This document shows, one piece after another, positions 8,158 through 17,808 of a stretch of 64,000 nucleotides of DNA (positions are counted from its first letter, which is position 1; every line of letters begins with the position of its first letter). Below the pieces are notes generated by a model. The model worked only from the letters and a program-made list of their open reading frames with translations. It ran no database searches and was not told where the DNA came from. The DNA comes from a virus, in the IMG/VR virus record IMGVR_UViG_3300009082_000018, positions 1-64,000 of that record, one strand, 5' to 3'. The position numbers and the translations under genes are program-made.

Positions 8158-10746
8158 ATGGCAAGATCAGTAACTTGGAACGGTATGACCCAGTACCGTC
8201 CGGGCGGGTTGACAAGGATCAACGCAAGCGCTCTCGCCCAGATCGGACTGGCTACCAACGGCATCATCGGCCTTGTCGGTGAGGCCGATGGTGGGCAACC
8301 ACAATCGATCGTCACGATTGACGATCCCGCTCTCGCGAAGGATACCTTCCGAAGCGGCCCACTCGCTGATGCGATCAAGATCGCCTTTGATCCATCGAAC
8401 GACCCCAGAATCCCTGGAGGGGCTTTCAGGTGCCTATGCATCAGGACCAATGATGGCACCAGGGCAACCCTGACATTGTACAACCGCTACTTCTCGGGGA
8501 CTGCGGCAGCCGGTAGTTCGACAACCGTGATCAATGTGACGGGAGGGGCTTTCACACCTGATGCCCTCATCGGCAGTCAGCTGACGATCGGAAACGAGAC
8601 CCGGGCGATCACGGACAACGATGCCACCTCGATCACGGTTGGAGTGGCGTTCTCTGCAGCACCGAGTGCAGGAACGGCGATCGAGGTTCTCGCTCCGGTC
8701 ATGGTGCTGACCAGCGTCGACTACGGTGCCCACGCCAACATGGTCACCTTCGAGTTCGAGCCTGGTGTCAGCAAGGGCGAGGTCTGGACTGCAGCCTTCG
8801 AGAGCAAGCAGCAGGTCAGCCAAGACCTGGGTGGAAAGGCATTCCTTCAGGTCGAGTACGTCGGTCAGTTCACAACGACGGTCCTGGCCTCGGGAGTGAC
8901 GACGGCAGGTGCTGCTAGCAGCATCACCGACTCCCTGGCTACCTTCGGTACGCTGACCAACCTGTTCGTCTACGTGTCGGGCGGTGGTCTGATTCAGCCG
9001 AACCTGCGCAAGATCGCATCCAACACTGGAACTCAGATCGACACGACGAATCCGTTCAGCGGCGTGCCCGCTGCCGGTGCTACCTATGAGGTTCGCAAGG
9101 ATCAGATCCTAACTGGCACGGCTACCGGTGGAGGTGCCAGCAGCATCACCCTGGCCGCTGATCGCCACCTCGGTGTCGACGAGTTGGTTGGCATGCAGAT
9201 CGTGATCACGAGCGGAACAGGTGCAGGTCAGCGCCGGATCATCACCGCCAATACGGCTGGGGTCAGCTCTGTGGTCACGGTGTCGCAGCCGTGGATCACG
9301 GTTCCGTATCTCTTGGCCACTCCGGGTGTGTACTCGATCCGTTATGCCACAGAGGCAACCGGATCGTTTGTAGGGTCCGCAGGCAAGGCCACCGGGTTCA
9401 GCACTTCGGTGGCGGTCAATGGGGCGGTAGCTGCGACGCAGCTAAACATCACCTTCGCTCCTGGTGACACGCTGGAGACGTTGGTTGGGACCATCAACGC
9501 CAACACCAACTACGTCGCCACGATTCCTTCGGGAGTCAACAAGCAGACCACGCTCTCGGAGTCGTTCGATTTCGATCTCGGCAATATTGGGGTCGAGCTT
9601 CGCAACGATCGGGGCGCGGTCCTCACGCAGCCGAACCCAACCTACAGTTACACGGTCCCGTGGCCGAACAACTTCAAGCGGGACTTGCAAGTGGCGATCG
9701 ACGACATCAATGCCACCTGCGAGCTGCTGACGGCGGCCAGGGCTGCGACCACTCCGATTGCCGGCATGGGTCGTCCAGCTTGGACCGGGACGGGAAGTTC
9801 CGGCACTGTAGGCGACAGCATCAAGTACCTAGCTGGCGGTACGAGAGGCACCAGCTCGAACTCGGCTTTCCAAGCTGCTCTCGATCTGCTTCTTGGGGTC
9901 AGGGCCAACTTCGTCGTTCCTCTGATCTCTTATGATCTGACGGCTGACGGCTTCGGCTCCGATGCCATGTTCGCTTCGGTGGCGGCTCAGCTCAGCGCTC
10001 ACTGCAAGGCAGCCAATGGCGTCGTCAAGTCGGAGCGCGGTGGCCTCCTGGGCATGGAGGGAACAAAGACGGAGATCCTCGACGAGGGTGCCCAGCTCAA
10101 CAGCACCGATATTCAGCTCTCTGGCCAGAAGCTGAAGGTGCTGAACGTGGACGGCACTCTCACGATCATGCCTGAGTGGTCTCTGGCGGTGGCGGCAGCA
10201 GGCATGCGAGCGGGTGCGCCGGAGGTTGGCGAGCCGCTGACTCACAAGTACATCAAGACCTACGATCTGCTTCAGGATGCCAGCTGGGATCCTCTCGATC
10301 GCACGGACGCCAACCAGATGATCGGCGGTGGTTTCCTCTTCGCCGAGTACATCAAGGGCAAGGGCACCAGGTTCGTCCGTGACCTCACCACCCACGTCCA
10401 AGACGACAACCTGGCCTACATGGAAGGTTCCGTTCGAGACTGCGTTCGCTACATTGCTTACGGTCTGCGGACGCTGCTGGAAGATCGATTCACAGGTGTC
10501 AAGGGCACGCCAGCCAATGCATCTGGGATCAAGCAGGCCGCTGCCACGTGGCTGGACGCAGCCAACGCCGAGAACATCTGTGTGACCTCACTCAATGAGA
10601 AGGGAGTGCTGGTGCCGGGTTACGAGAATCTGCGTGTCACGATCTCTGGTGACATTGCAACGGTCAAGGTTCAGGTCTATCCGGCAGTCGGGATCAACTT
10701 CCAGCTCAACGACATCTACCTCCAGCTGCCTAGGCAGGCTGCTTAA
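8158..10746 (+). CDS. Contractile tail sheath protein
   Basis: This 862-residue protein is the tail sheath subunit, which contracts to drive the tube into the cell. The N-terminus (PGGLTRINASALAQIGLATNGIIGLVGEADGG) is the usual sheath opening, and the C-terminal 180 residues (VRDLTTHVQDDNLAYMEGSVRDC and the closing VKVQVYPAVGINFQLNDIYLQL) form the conserved polymerising domain. The length is about 200 residues above T4 gp18; the extra mass lies at about residues 110-420, where GASSIT-type beta repeats suggest inserted surface domains. AGGAG precedes the ATG. The order sheath then tube supports the call. Confidence 0.93.
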   Translation: MARSVTWNGMTQYRPGGLTRINASALAQIGLATNGIIGLVGEADGGQPQSIVTIDDPALAKDTFRSGPLADAIKIAFDPSNDPRIPGGAFRCLCIRTNDGTRATLTLYNRYFSGTAAAGSSTTVINVTGGAFTPDALIGSQLTIGNETRAITDNDATSITVGVAFSAAPSAGTAIEVLAPVMVLTSVDYGAHANMVTFEFEPGVSKGEVWTAAFESKQQVSQDLGGKAFLQVEYVGQFTTTVLASGVTTAGAASSITDSLATFGTLTNLFVYVSGGGLIQPNLRKIASNTGTQIDTTNPFSGVPAAGATYEVRKDQILTGTATGGGASSITLAADRHLGVDELVGMQIVITSGTGAGQRRIITANTAGVSSVVTVSQPWITVPYLLATPGVYSIRYATEATGSFVGSAGKATGFSTSVAVNGAVAATQLNITFAPGDTLETLVGTINANTNYVATIPSGVNKQTTLSESFDFDLGNIGVELRNDRGAVLTQPNPTYSYTVPWPNNFKRDLQVAIDDINATCELLTAARAATTPIAGMGRPAWTGTGSSGTVGDSIKYLAGGTRGTSSNSAFQAALDLLLGVRANFVVPLISYDLTADGFGSDAMFASVAAQLSAHCKAANGVVKSERGGLLGMEGTKTEILDEGAQLNSTDIQLSGQKLKVLNVDGTLTIMPEWSLAVAAAGMRAGAPEVGEPLTHKYIKTYDLLQDASWDPLDRTDANQMIGGGFLFAEYIKGKGTRFVRDLTTHVQDDNLAYMEGSVRDCVRYIAYGLRTLLEDRFTGVKGTPANASGIKQAAATWLDAANAENICVTSLNEKGVLVPGYENLRVTISGDIATVKVQVYPAVGINFQLNDIYLQLPRQAA

Positions 10747-10776
10747 AGGGTTTGAAAAGGAAAAAGGAGAAACACC

Positions 10777-11463
10777 ATGTCGATCAGCATTCCAGCAATC
10801 GTGGACGCGCAGCTTGCCAGCCTGAAGGCCACTCTTCTGCCTGTCAATGATGCGGTCACCAAGACCTCCAGCTCTCCGGTTCCGCCCTATGTGCAGGGCA
10901 ACCGGGTAGCCGATCTGTTTCGGCTGCTCACGGGCCTCATCGACGCCGGCCCGCTGACGGCCACAGGCGGTACGGCGACTTCGGTTCAGGACACTGGGGC
11001 CTTCACCGGGGTCAACAGCTTGGTGGGGGCCAAGGTGACCTTCGTGGGAGATGTGACCGCAGCTCTGGCTGGGAAGTCGGCCTACGTGCTGACCAACACC
11101 ACGGGTGCCCTGTTTTTTGCCCCTGGGGCGCTCCCAGCGACTCCACAGGCAGGTGATACCTACTCGGTCGAGTTCACCTCGGTGGATACCGATCTGGCCG
11201 TCCTGGACGGTGGGAAGGGCACTGGCAACAGCCAGTCGAATCCCTACAGCTCAGGCCCGAGTCTCATCAACGCCATGATGAAGCTCATTGCCCAGTTGGG
11301 TGGTGCGCTTCCGTCCTGGCTGGATTTTCACGCTGCCGAAGCATTCCATGTGGGATCCCCGCATGGTGGAGCAGGGTCTCTCGGCCATGGTGGAGCCCAG
11401 CTCCTGGCGTCCGGGATCCAGCTCGTCCGGGACACGGTAGCGGCGTACACAAAGCCTGCGTAA
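10777..11463 (+). CDS. Virion protein between sheath and tube
   Basis: The 228-residue protein has a helical start (PAIVDAQLASLKATLLPVNDAV), a central beta module (TATSVQDTGAFTGVNSLVGAKVTF) of the same style as the sheath insertions and fibre modules, and a Gly/His/Ala-rich C-terminus. AAGGAG is present before the ATG. No family is recognised. Its location between sheath and tube genes suggests a tail component, possibly a sheath or tube accessory. Confidence 0.55.
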   Translation: MSISIPAIVDAQLASLKATLLPVNDAVTKTSSSPVPPYVQGNRVADLFRLLTGLIDAGPLTATGGTATSVQDTGAFTGVNSLVGAKVTFVGDVTAALAGKSAYVLTNTTGALFFAPGALPATPQAGDTYSVEFTSVDTDLAVLDGGKGTGNSQSNPYSSGPSLINAMMKLIAQLGGALPSWLDFHAAEAFHVGSPHGGAGSLGHGGAQLLASGIQLVRDTVAAYTKPA

Positions 11464-11494
11464 TCTCAACAGGTTAACGCAGGATCTGCATTTC

Positions 11495-11593
11495 TTGACA
11501 CCCTCGAGCGGACCAGCGTACGCTCGTCTACAAGATCCTGTTGTCCGCCAGGCCACAGGAACAGGACATCCCGGGGGGCTTTGGCCCCCCGGG
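11495..11593 (+). terminator. Perfect GC hairpin between sheath-side and tube genes
   Basis: The 246-base gap after 11463 contains a perfect 10-bp inverted repeat (CCCGGGGGGC at 11570-11579, GCCCCCCGGG at 11584-11593) with a TTTG loop. There is no T run after it, so it is either a weak terminator, a pausing or processing hairpin, or a transcript-stabilising structure. A TTGACA at 11495 has no convincing -10 partner at the right distance. The hairpin could set different levels of sheath and tube mRNA. Confidence 0.5.
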
Positions 11594-11709
11594 CTCTGTC
11601 TTACTCGCCAGCGGCGCACCCTGGTCCGGATCGCTTCCCACGATCCGCCTTCAGTGCGCCCACTTCAAAGTGTTGATCTGAATAACAACAAGGATCGGAG
11701 GATTCTGTC

Positions 11710-12153
11710 ATGGGTCTTGCAGCCCCGAACTACAGTGGTTCCCCGCAAGTGTTCTCGGGAGCGAGAGCACGATTCTACTACGATTCCACGCCAGTTGGCT
11801 ATGCGGCCGGAGTCAGCGGGGAGGAGACGATCGACTATGAGCCGATCGAGGTACTTGATCTTCTGGAGGTCCGGGAGCACGTACCGGTGGCCTACCGGGT
11901 AACGCTGTCAGCGCAGATCTTCCGGGTGATCGGGGATTCGCTCAAGCAGCAGAACATCTTCCCGAAGCCCGAGGACATCATCACCTCGAACGCGATGTCG
12001 GCTCACATCGAGGACAAGGTGTCCAAGAACAACCCGGCGGCCTTCACTGGCGTCAGGTGTGCAGGGCACTCATTCGACGTGACCGCTCGAGGCATCGTGA
12101 GTGAGAACGTCAACTTTGTCGCGATCCGAGTCAAGGACGAGAGCGGCAACTAA
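11710..12153 (+). CDS. Tail tube protein
   Basis: The 147-residue protein has the size and beta-rich layout of gp19-like tube subunits: SGARARFYYDSTPVGYAAGVSGEETIDYEPIEVLDLLEVREHVPVAYRVTLSAQIF reads as the strand-loop-strand core, followed by a helix and a last pair of strands. Tube subunits stack as hexamers inside the sheath. CGGAGG lies before the ATG. Order (sheath, tube, frameshifted chaperone, tape measure) supports the call strongly. Confidence 0.85.
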   Translation: MGLAAPNYSGSPQVFSGARARFYYDSTPVGYAAGVSGEETIDYEPIEVLDLLEVREHVPVAYRVTLSAQIFRVIGDSLKQQNIFPKPEDIITSNAMSAHIEDKVSKNNPAAFTGVRCAGHSFDVTARGIVSENVNFVAIRVKDESGN

Positions 12154-12186
12154 CCGCGAGCCTGGCCAGACAACAGGAGAAGAAAG

Positions 12187-12789
12187 ATGATCGATCCAGC
12201 AACCCTTGGTGGTCCCGGTGGGCCACAATTTCGTGCTCCTGCTCAAGGTTCTGTACCTACACCGCCACCCACAGCTCCTCAGTTTGTGAACCACCCTGCA
12301 CAACAGGGTCTCATGAACACTCCGATCGACAAGACGCGGACGTTCAACTTCCGTTACGAGTCCATGGTCGATGGACAGGTCTATGAGGGCACCTTCACGT
12401 GTCGAAAGCTGTCGGTAAGAGACCTGGCCCAGATGGGTGTCCGGAAGGTGCAGCTCAACGGCGGCTACCACTATGATGAAAAGAATCCCGGATGCGGGAT
12501 CGAAGAGCACATCGATGGGATGAACGCAGTGATCGCCCATCTAGAGGTGGCGCTGGTTCAGGCTCCCTTCTGGTTCAAGCTCGATGATGTGTATGATCCA
12601 CAACTACTCCACGAGGTGTACCAGAAAGTGGTGGAGTTCGAGAACTCGTTTTTTCGACGACCGGGGGGTCAGGTACAGCCTGGACAAAGCGGCCAGAATG
12701 CTAGCGGTCCAGCGGGTCAAAACACCAGCTCTGCTGGATCTGTTACGGCAGTGGGCGGTGGACAAGTACCACCTTCCATGGAGCCATGA
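12187..12789 (+). CDS. Tail assembly chaperone, upstream (zero-frame) product
   Basis: The 200-residue zero-frame product precedes the tape measure gene, the standard position of tail assembly chaperones. The N-terminus is Pro/Gly-rich, the middle (TFNFRYESMVDGQVYEGTFTCRKLSVRDLAQMGVRKVQ) is the folded part, and the end after about residue 158 is low-complexity Gln/Gly/Ser. A second frame downstream continues the protein after a slip in the T6 run at 12649-12654. Such pairs bind the tape measure protein during tail assembly. GGAG precedes the ATG. Confidence 0.8.
   Translation: MIDPATLGGPGGPQFRAPAQGSVPTPPPTAPQFVNHPAQQGLMNTPIDKTRTFNFRYESMVDGQVYEGTFTCRKLSVRDLAQMGVRKVQLNGGYHYDEKNPGCGIEEHIDGMNAVIAHLEVALVQAPFWFKLDDVYDPQLLHEVYQKVVEFENSFFRRPGGQVQPGQSGQNASGPAGQNTSSAGSVTAVGGGQVPPSMEP
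12649..12668 (+). promoter_or_regulatory. Candidate +1/-2 programmed frameshift site
   Basis: In the zero frame the codons are TTT TTT CGA CGA CCG GGG GGT. The downstream chaperone frame is reached by a +1 (or -2) shift, not the common -1. Both the T6 run at 12649-12654 and the G6 run at 12663-12668 would allow the P-site tRNA to re-pair after a slip. The first gives continuation as SFFDDRGVRY. Which run is used cannot be told from sequence. Confidence 0.65.
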
Positions 12790-13114
12790 TGCGTTTCAGC
12801 AGCTCACGGTTCTTGAGCTGCTGACAGATTTCTGGGAAGACTACTATCGGCGCAATCCGGTAGAGACGAGGCGTACAGAGAGTGGTGATGTAGTTTACGC
12901 CAACACAGGTGATCCTCTTATCGATAAGTGGGAGCAGGAAATCGCAAGAGGACTTGTACCTGATCTGTACGAGGGCATCCCTCAGAAAAAGAAAGATCGT
13001 AAGCGTCAAGAGGATTCACTGAAAGAGCAGCAACGAGCCATGTTACTAGCTCGTGAAATATCGGCGGAAGGTTTCTCTGACGACTACGGCGACCGACGTA
13101 AGGCCAATCGGTAG
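12653..13114 (+). CDS. Tail assembly chaperone, frameshifted C-terminal extension
   Basis: This frame has no plausible start of its own: the ATG at 12698 has no ribosome binding site. It nevertheless codes for a good helical protein (YSLDKAARMLAVQRVKTPALLDLLRQW, then FWEDYYRRNP) of about 153 residues with a basic, charged end. It is best read as the extension made when ribosomes change frame near 12650 in the upstream chaperone gene, giving a long fusion in addition to the short protein. This matches the G/GT-type arrangement found before tape measure genes in most tailed phages. Confidence 0.78.
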   Translation, partial: FDDRGVRYSLDKAARMLAVQRVKTPALLDLLRQWAVDKYHLPWSHDAFQQLTVLELLTDFWEDYYRRNPVETRRTESGDVVYANTGDPLIDKWEQEIARGLVPDLYEGIPQKKKDRKRQEDSLKEQQRAMLLAREISAEGFSDDYGDRRKANR

Positions 13115-13128
13115 AAGGGCGGTCCTTC

Positions 13129-15408
13129 ATGGCAGCAGCCGGTGGTAGTGGCGATGGAAACAAGATCGTCATCGAACTTGAAGTCAGGGTCAAAGAGCTT
13201 CAGCAACAGCTGAACGATGCTCAGAAGAAGATCGACGGCTTTGAGGGCAAACAGAAGGGACACCGGACTCGACGCAAGAAGGATCACAAGGAACAGCTCA
13301 AAGAGACTGCTGCCGTTCACAAGGCACAAAAAGATCTAGTTAAGACCTACGACACGGCGGCGAAGTCATCCACTCGCATGCAGCGAGCCTGGTCCTTTAT
13401 CAGAAAGGACACTCAGCAGACAGCCAAAGACATCAAGGCCATCTCCAAGCATGACGTTGGGAAGGGATTCTTTGGAGGTCTGGCCAGAGGTTCCGGTGCC
13501 GCCGGAATCTATCAATCGATCCGAGGACAGCCCGGCGGCCCAGGGCTTCGTCAGCGTTTGGGTGGCGCCATTGGTAGAGGAGTTACTGGGGCAGCTTCCA
13601 TGGCTGGCGGCTTCATCATGGGAGGCATGCAGTCGGCCTACGAGAAGTACATGCAGTTTGGGGCGGCACAGTGGGGTATGGCGGGTCTTGGTTCTGGAAA
13701 AGCAGATCGTGGAAGAGGAAGGAAGGCCTTTGGAGCTGGAGTGAAATACGGCTTCACGCCGACTGAAACTGCTCAGATGGCTCCAGGAGTCGCTGCAGCC
13801 ACAGGACAGCTTGGATCTACGACGTTGGCCCAGCAGTTTGCCATGGGCGGCGGCTACGGCCCTGGTCGAGTTGGCGAGGCCGTCCAGTACATGGGGACCA
13901 TGCGCCAGGCTGGAACTGACTTCGGCGGTGGTGGAAAGGGAGCTTCCAAAGAGCTGTCCAAGACGATCGCCGCAGGCATGTACTCTGGTCTCGAGAAGGC
14001 CAGGCTGCCGGAGTTCTATGAAGGTGTGCGAGGATTGGTGCAGAGCCAGTTCAGCACTGCTGCCGGCAAGGTGGACTCTATCAACATCGCCAAGCAGCTT
14101 GCCATGATCGGTAAGGGTGGTGGTGTTGGATTCCAAGGAGCCAGAGGCTCCCAAGTTCTTGGCCAGCTCGATCAAATGATCAAGTCTCCCGGTGGAGGAG
14201 AAGCTGGTCAGGCCATGATCTTGCAGGCGATGGGCTTTGGGAAGCCTGGCGGAACGGTGAATTACTACGATGCCCTCAAGGGACAGCAAGAGGGCATTCG
14301 TGATCCAGACAACATCAAAAAGGTGATGAAGGAGGTCTACTCGCAGCGCGGTAACATCGAAGCTGGAGGCTCTGATCCGATAAACAGGGAGGCCAACCTT
14401 CAATTTTCGATGATGTCCGGATTGTCGATCAAACAAACGGAGCAGCTCAAGGACATCTACTCCAGTAGCAAGTCCCAGGAGGAGAAGGACAAGGAGATTA
14501 ACGAGGTTCTGCAGGAGGCCAAACCAATCCAAGAGAGGGCACTTGACGCAGCCAAGGATGGATTTGCTGCCATCAAGAAACACATCGCTGGTGTTGAGGC
14601 TCAGCAGATCAGAATCGGATCAAAGATCGCCAAGCCAATGATGGAGCTTCAAGATCTGCAACTCAAGATTTTGGGGGTCATCGCTGGTTACTTTCCTCAG
14701 ATGATCGACTTTCTAAAAAAGTTGTGGGGTACTCTGAAGGAGATCGGGATCTTCATCAAAGACATGGCGATGGCGGCTGTTGGCAAGTCTGAGGCAGAGT
14801 ATGAGAAGGACATCGAGAATCGATACAAGGGCAGAATCGATTTGATCAAAAAATTCGCTCCCAAGACCTCGGCGGATTTTCTGAATCAACAATCGGGACT
14901 ACAACAAGCCGCTTATCAGAAGGCAACTGAAGCTACCAAGACGACAGGTCCCACAGCCCTGTTGACGTACGCTGGTCTTGCTGGCGAGAGGAAAAATCAA
15001 TTCGGTGGTGCGCTTACCCGCCGGACCTACAGTGCAAAGCTGGATGCTGAAGCAGCTCAGTCTCGCTCCTTGGCGGGTATCTATGTCAATGAAGCTTTGA
15101 AGGCGCAGGGGCTGGTGCAGCATGCTACGGGTCCGGAAGCTCAATCGATCTACAAAAAGATGGGCAACGTGGCTCCAGGGCAGGCTGGCATGATGGCAGA
15201 GCATTGGCTGCCACAACTTGTCGAAATCGCCAAGAAGAACAAAGAGGCTGCAGAGGCCTCGGTAGCCTTGGCAAAAAGCAAAGAGAACTTGGATAAGGAC
15301 GCTGCTGCGTGGCGAACACGTCAGGAGGAGCGGGAGAGGAACCAAAAGGCAGGTGGGAATCCAAAGCATGGTGGAGTTGGTACCAGAAAAGCCACTCCTA
15401 GGGACTAA
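13129..15408 (+). CDS. Tape measure protein
   Basis: The 759-residue protein starts with a coiled coil (VRVKELQQQLNDAQKKIDGFEG), has a Gly/Ala-rich hydrophobic central region (residues about 115-260) with possible membrane-interacting segments, and ends in long charged helices. This is the typical composition of tape measure proteins, which fix tail length and sit inside the tube. At 759 residues a tail of roughly a hundred nanometres would be expected by the usual scaling. It follows the chaperone pair directly. Confidence 0.88.
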   Translation: MAAAGGSGDGNKIVIELEVRVKELQQQLNDAQKKIDGFEGKQKGHRTRRKKDHKEQLKETAAVHKAQKDLVKTYDTAAKSSTRMQRAWSFIRKDTQQTAKDIKAISKHDVGKGFFGGLARGSGAAGIYQSIRGQPGGPGLRQRLGGAIGRGVTGAASMAGGFIMGGMQSAYEKYMQFGAAQWGMAGLGSGKADRGRGRKAFGAGVKYGFTPTETAQMAPGVAAATGQLGSTTLAQQFAMGGGYGPGRVGEAVQYMGTMRQAGTDFGGGGKGASKELSKTIAAGMYSGLEKARLPEFYEGVRGLVQSQFSTAAGKVDSINIAKQLAMIGKGGGVGFQGARGSQVLGQLDQMIKSPGGGEAGQAMILQAMGFGKPGGTVNYYDALKGQQEGIRDPDNIKKVMKEVYSQRGNIEAGGSDPINREANLQFSMMSGLSIKQTEQLKDIYSSSKSQEEKDKEINEVLQEAKPIQERALDAAKDGFAAIKKHIAGVEAQQIRIGSKIAKPMMELQDLQLKILGVIAGYFPQMIDFLKKLWGTLKEIGIFIKDMAMAAVGKSEAEYEKDIENRYKGRIDLIKKFAPKTSADFLNQQSGLQQAAYQKATEATKTTGPTALLTYAGLAGERKNQFGGALTRRTYSAKLDAEAAQSRSLAGIYVNEALKAQGLVQHATGPEAQSIYKKMGNVAPGQAGMMAEHWLPQLVEIAKKNKEAAEASVALAKSKENLDKDAAAWRTRQEERERNQKAGGNPKHGGVGTRKATPRD

Positions 15409-15414
15409 GATCAA

Positions 15415-17808
15415 ATGCCAGACATCTTTGGATCAGAGATCTATGATGTGCCGAGGCAGTCGTCTCGCTGCCAGATCTTGGTTTACTCCCACATCTCCAA
15501 AGGAACAGAAGACAAAACCTACTCCGGTGCTGTCAACTGTTCTCGGGATGTTATCGAATGCAACACAGCCAAGTCGATCAAGGCCGGTGGGGGAGCTGGG
15601 TTCACTCTTGTTCCTAGGCGAAACTATCTCAACTTCATCTTCCCCAATGACTACGTCTACATCTATTTCGATCCAGGTGATGGACGTGGCTTCATTTTGA
15701 CCTTCTTTGGATTTGTGGATCGAATTGAAAGGTCCATAGCAGTGTCAGGCAATGGTGAGTCTGTGACACGTTACAATGTCACGTGTTCTGATATCACCAA
15801 AGCTTTTGACAAGACTAACGTCTACTTCAATCCGCACATTGTAGATCGCGGAGATTTCGCCTCTCAATTTTTTGCGGGTACGAAGAACATGGGCGGATCG
15901 GCTCTGCGCACCAAAGGGCTCTCATGCTACGGTACTCCGGCCGACGTGGTCATGAGCCTAGCCCAGCGTCTCATGGGCTTCGGTGCTCAATTTGCTGTTC
16001 CCAAATCACATCCTACGGTGGGTGCCCTTGTTGATGCGAGCCGCAAGGTTCGATGGAAGAACCTGCTCAAGGTTCTGGCTTCCGACTTCCAAGATCTAGA
16101 ATCACCTGAGGTGCTTGCCGACCTCAAGGCCACAGTGAACTCTGAAATGGCCCAAGTGATAGAAAGATCAATATCGGAACAAACGAGCCCATTGGCTCCT
16201 CAAGTTTCGTTCATCAAAGGCCTAGTTAGCGGTGCGATCAGTCTGTCAACAGATGTCTCCCTGGGCCAGCAGCCGCCACTTTCGTCAGCAGCATTCCAAG
16301 CAGTTCGATCTGGTTTAGCTGCCAAATATGACAGGGTAAATGATCCGCTCACTAGCTCGGCCATTGAGGAAGGAAACACCATCTTTCTTGGTGCCAAGCA
16401 GATCAGTCTTCTGGACTTGATCAATTTTGGATTTATGGAGACCGAAGCCATCAGCGGGGCCATTCTGGCAGCACAGATCTGGCAATCTCAGGGTTCTCTC
16501 TGGTCGATCATGAATTCGTGGTCCAATGACTTGGTCAACGAGCTGTTTCTTGATCTGCGCCCTGTTGGAGCTAACGACAGTTTCGATCTTCGAGAAGGAG
16601 CCTACAGTCGGAATCCGGACTATCTGCAGGGAAACACAGGCGGTGGTGTGCAGTTCGTCAATGCCATCGTGATGAGGGAGTACCCATTCTCGACTGTTGA
16701 AGCCGTTGTCCCAGCAATGTCTGTCAAGGTTCTAGGCAGTGCCCTTGGCGTGGTTCCGCTTGGTGGATTTGGAGACAGCGGTATCTGGTCTAAGGATCGA
16801 AACAAAGCAGGACGTAAGGTATCCAACATACAGTCGTTGAATCCGTTCACGCGTGTTGAGAAGCCTAGTGTCAAAGGCGTAAAGCACCTCGACGTAGTTA
16901 AGATCAGTGTCAATGACATCATCCAAGAAAAAGTTGGACGTACCGACGCCGACACTGTGAATCTGATCGAGGTCTACGCAGACATGGGGATTGGAGAGAT
17001 GGGCAAGTACATGGACAATGATGTCCAGCCTGTCAGCAATCCGATCTCAATCATGCGCGATGGTCTTCGAGTACGCACGTATACGTCGAAGTTCGCTCGT
17101 TGGCCTGCCGAGAAAATGGGTGACGCCGGGCTGGACAACCCCGGAGCACGCTATCAGACCATTCGTTGGGCCCTCCTCCTTGACCACTGGTACCAACACA
17201 ACAAGGAGTACTTGAACGGGACCATCACCACGAGGGCCTTTCCAGAGATCAGGGTTGGATACCGACTAGACATCGTGGAACGAGCTGAATCCTACTACGT
17301 CGAGGGAGTTAGCCATCAGTGGTCCTACAGTGATAAGGGATCGATGCTGGTTAGCAACTTCACAGTTAGTCGTGGACAACGCAACGACCCATTCCCTGTG
17401 TACGTGCTACCGGCGTTGACGGGTTTCGGTGGGTTGAATAACAGAAATGATGAGAGCCGATTGGCTCAATGCTTCCGACAACGAAATCCAGCGGCAGTGG
17501 CCAGCGCGTCTCTGCTATTCGGAGACACAGACGTGCTGTCGGATCAGTTCTTGGAAAACTTTACTGACATGAAGATCTCTGCTAACAAGTGGTCCTCGAA
17601 CAAGAAGGGATACCTGGCCGCAGGGGCAATTCCGTATTCGTCCAAGGAGTACCTAGACGAAGCATGGGAACAGGTTGGTGCCACCGTCGAGGAACTGAAG
17701 AAGCTCGCCAAGGAAAAAGTGATCGATCCTGGAATGAAGGCACTGAAGTCTCTGTTTGGGTCAGGCGGCCCTACAGGTCCAACCGGATCAGGTACCAGCA
17801 ATGGATGA
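15415..17808 (+). CDS. Baseplate hub protein (gp27/gpD-like)
   Basis: The 797-residue protein follows the tape measure gene and precedes the spike gene, which is the hub position. The N-terminal part (FTLVPRRNYLNFIFPNDYVYIYFD, then FFGFVDRIERSIAVSGNGESVTRYNVTCSDITKAFDK) has the pattern of hub beta barrels: a coordinate-like short strand repeat followed by a statement of domain 'F.G.V....' and 'C.D'. The C-terminal part before residue 700 has YYVEGVSHQWSYSDKGSMLVSNFTVSRGQ, typical of a gpD-like last barrel. The tail is Gly/Thr-rich. The length is well above T4 gp27, so extra domains sit in the middle. Confidence 0.7.
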   Translation: MPDIFGSEIYDVPRQSSRCQILVYSHISKGTEDKTYSGAVNCSRDVIECNTAKSIKAGGGAGFTLVPRRNYLNFIFPNDYVYIYFDPGDGRGFILTFFGFVDRIERSIAVSGNGESVTRYNVTCSDITKAFDKTNVYFNPHIVDRGDFASQFFAGTKNMGGSALRTKGLSCYGTPADVVMSLAQRLMGFGAQFAVPKSHPTVGALVDASRKVRWKNLLKVLASDFQDLESPEVLADLKATVNSEMAQVIERSISEQTSPLAPQVSFIKGLVSGAISLSTDVSLGQQPPLSSAAFQAVRSGLAAKYDRVNDPLTSSAIEEGNTIFLGAKQISLLDLINFGFMETEAISGAILAAQIWQSQGSLWSIMNSWSNDLVNELFLDLRPVGANDSFDLREGAYSRNPDYLQGNTGGGVQFVNAIVMREYPFSTVEAVVPAMSVKVLGSALGVVPLGGFGDSGIWSKDRNKAGRKVSNIQSLNPFTRVEKPSVKGVKHLDVVKISVNDIIQEKVGRTDADTVNLIEVYADMGIGEMGKYMDNDVQPVSNPISIMRDGLRVRTYTSKFARWPAEKMGDAGLDNPGARYQTIRWALLLDHWYQHNKEYLNGTITTRAFPEIRVGYRLDIVERAESYYVEGVSHQWSYSDKGSMLVSNFTVSRGQRNDPFPVYVLPALTGFGGLNNRNDESRLAQCFRQRNPAAVASASLLFGDTDVLSDQFLENFTDMKISANKWSSNKKGYLAAGAIPYSSKEYLDEAWEQVGATVEELKKLAKEKVIDPGMKALKSLFGSGGPTGPTGSGTSNG

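Noticed and set aside
12698-13114. Independent start of the second chaperone gene at the ATG at 12698
   Set aside because: There is no ribosome binding site upstream, and coding signal in this frame begins before the ATG, which fits a frameshift instead.
13366-14583. 405-codon open frame on the minus strand inside the tape measure gene
   Set aside because: It is opposite a well-supported tape measure gene; its composition (Leu/Ser/His-rich without domains) is typical of the complement of a Gln/Ala/Lys-rich helical protein, and there is no ribosome binding site.
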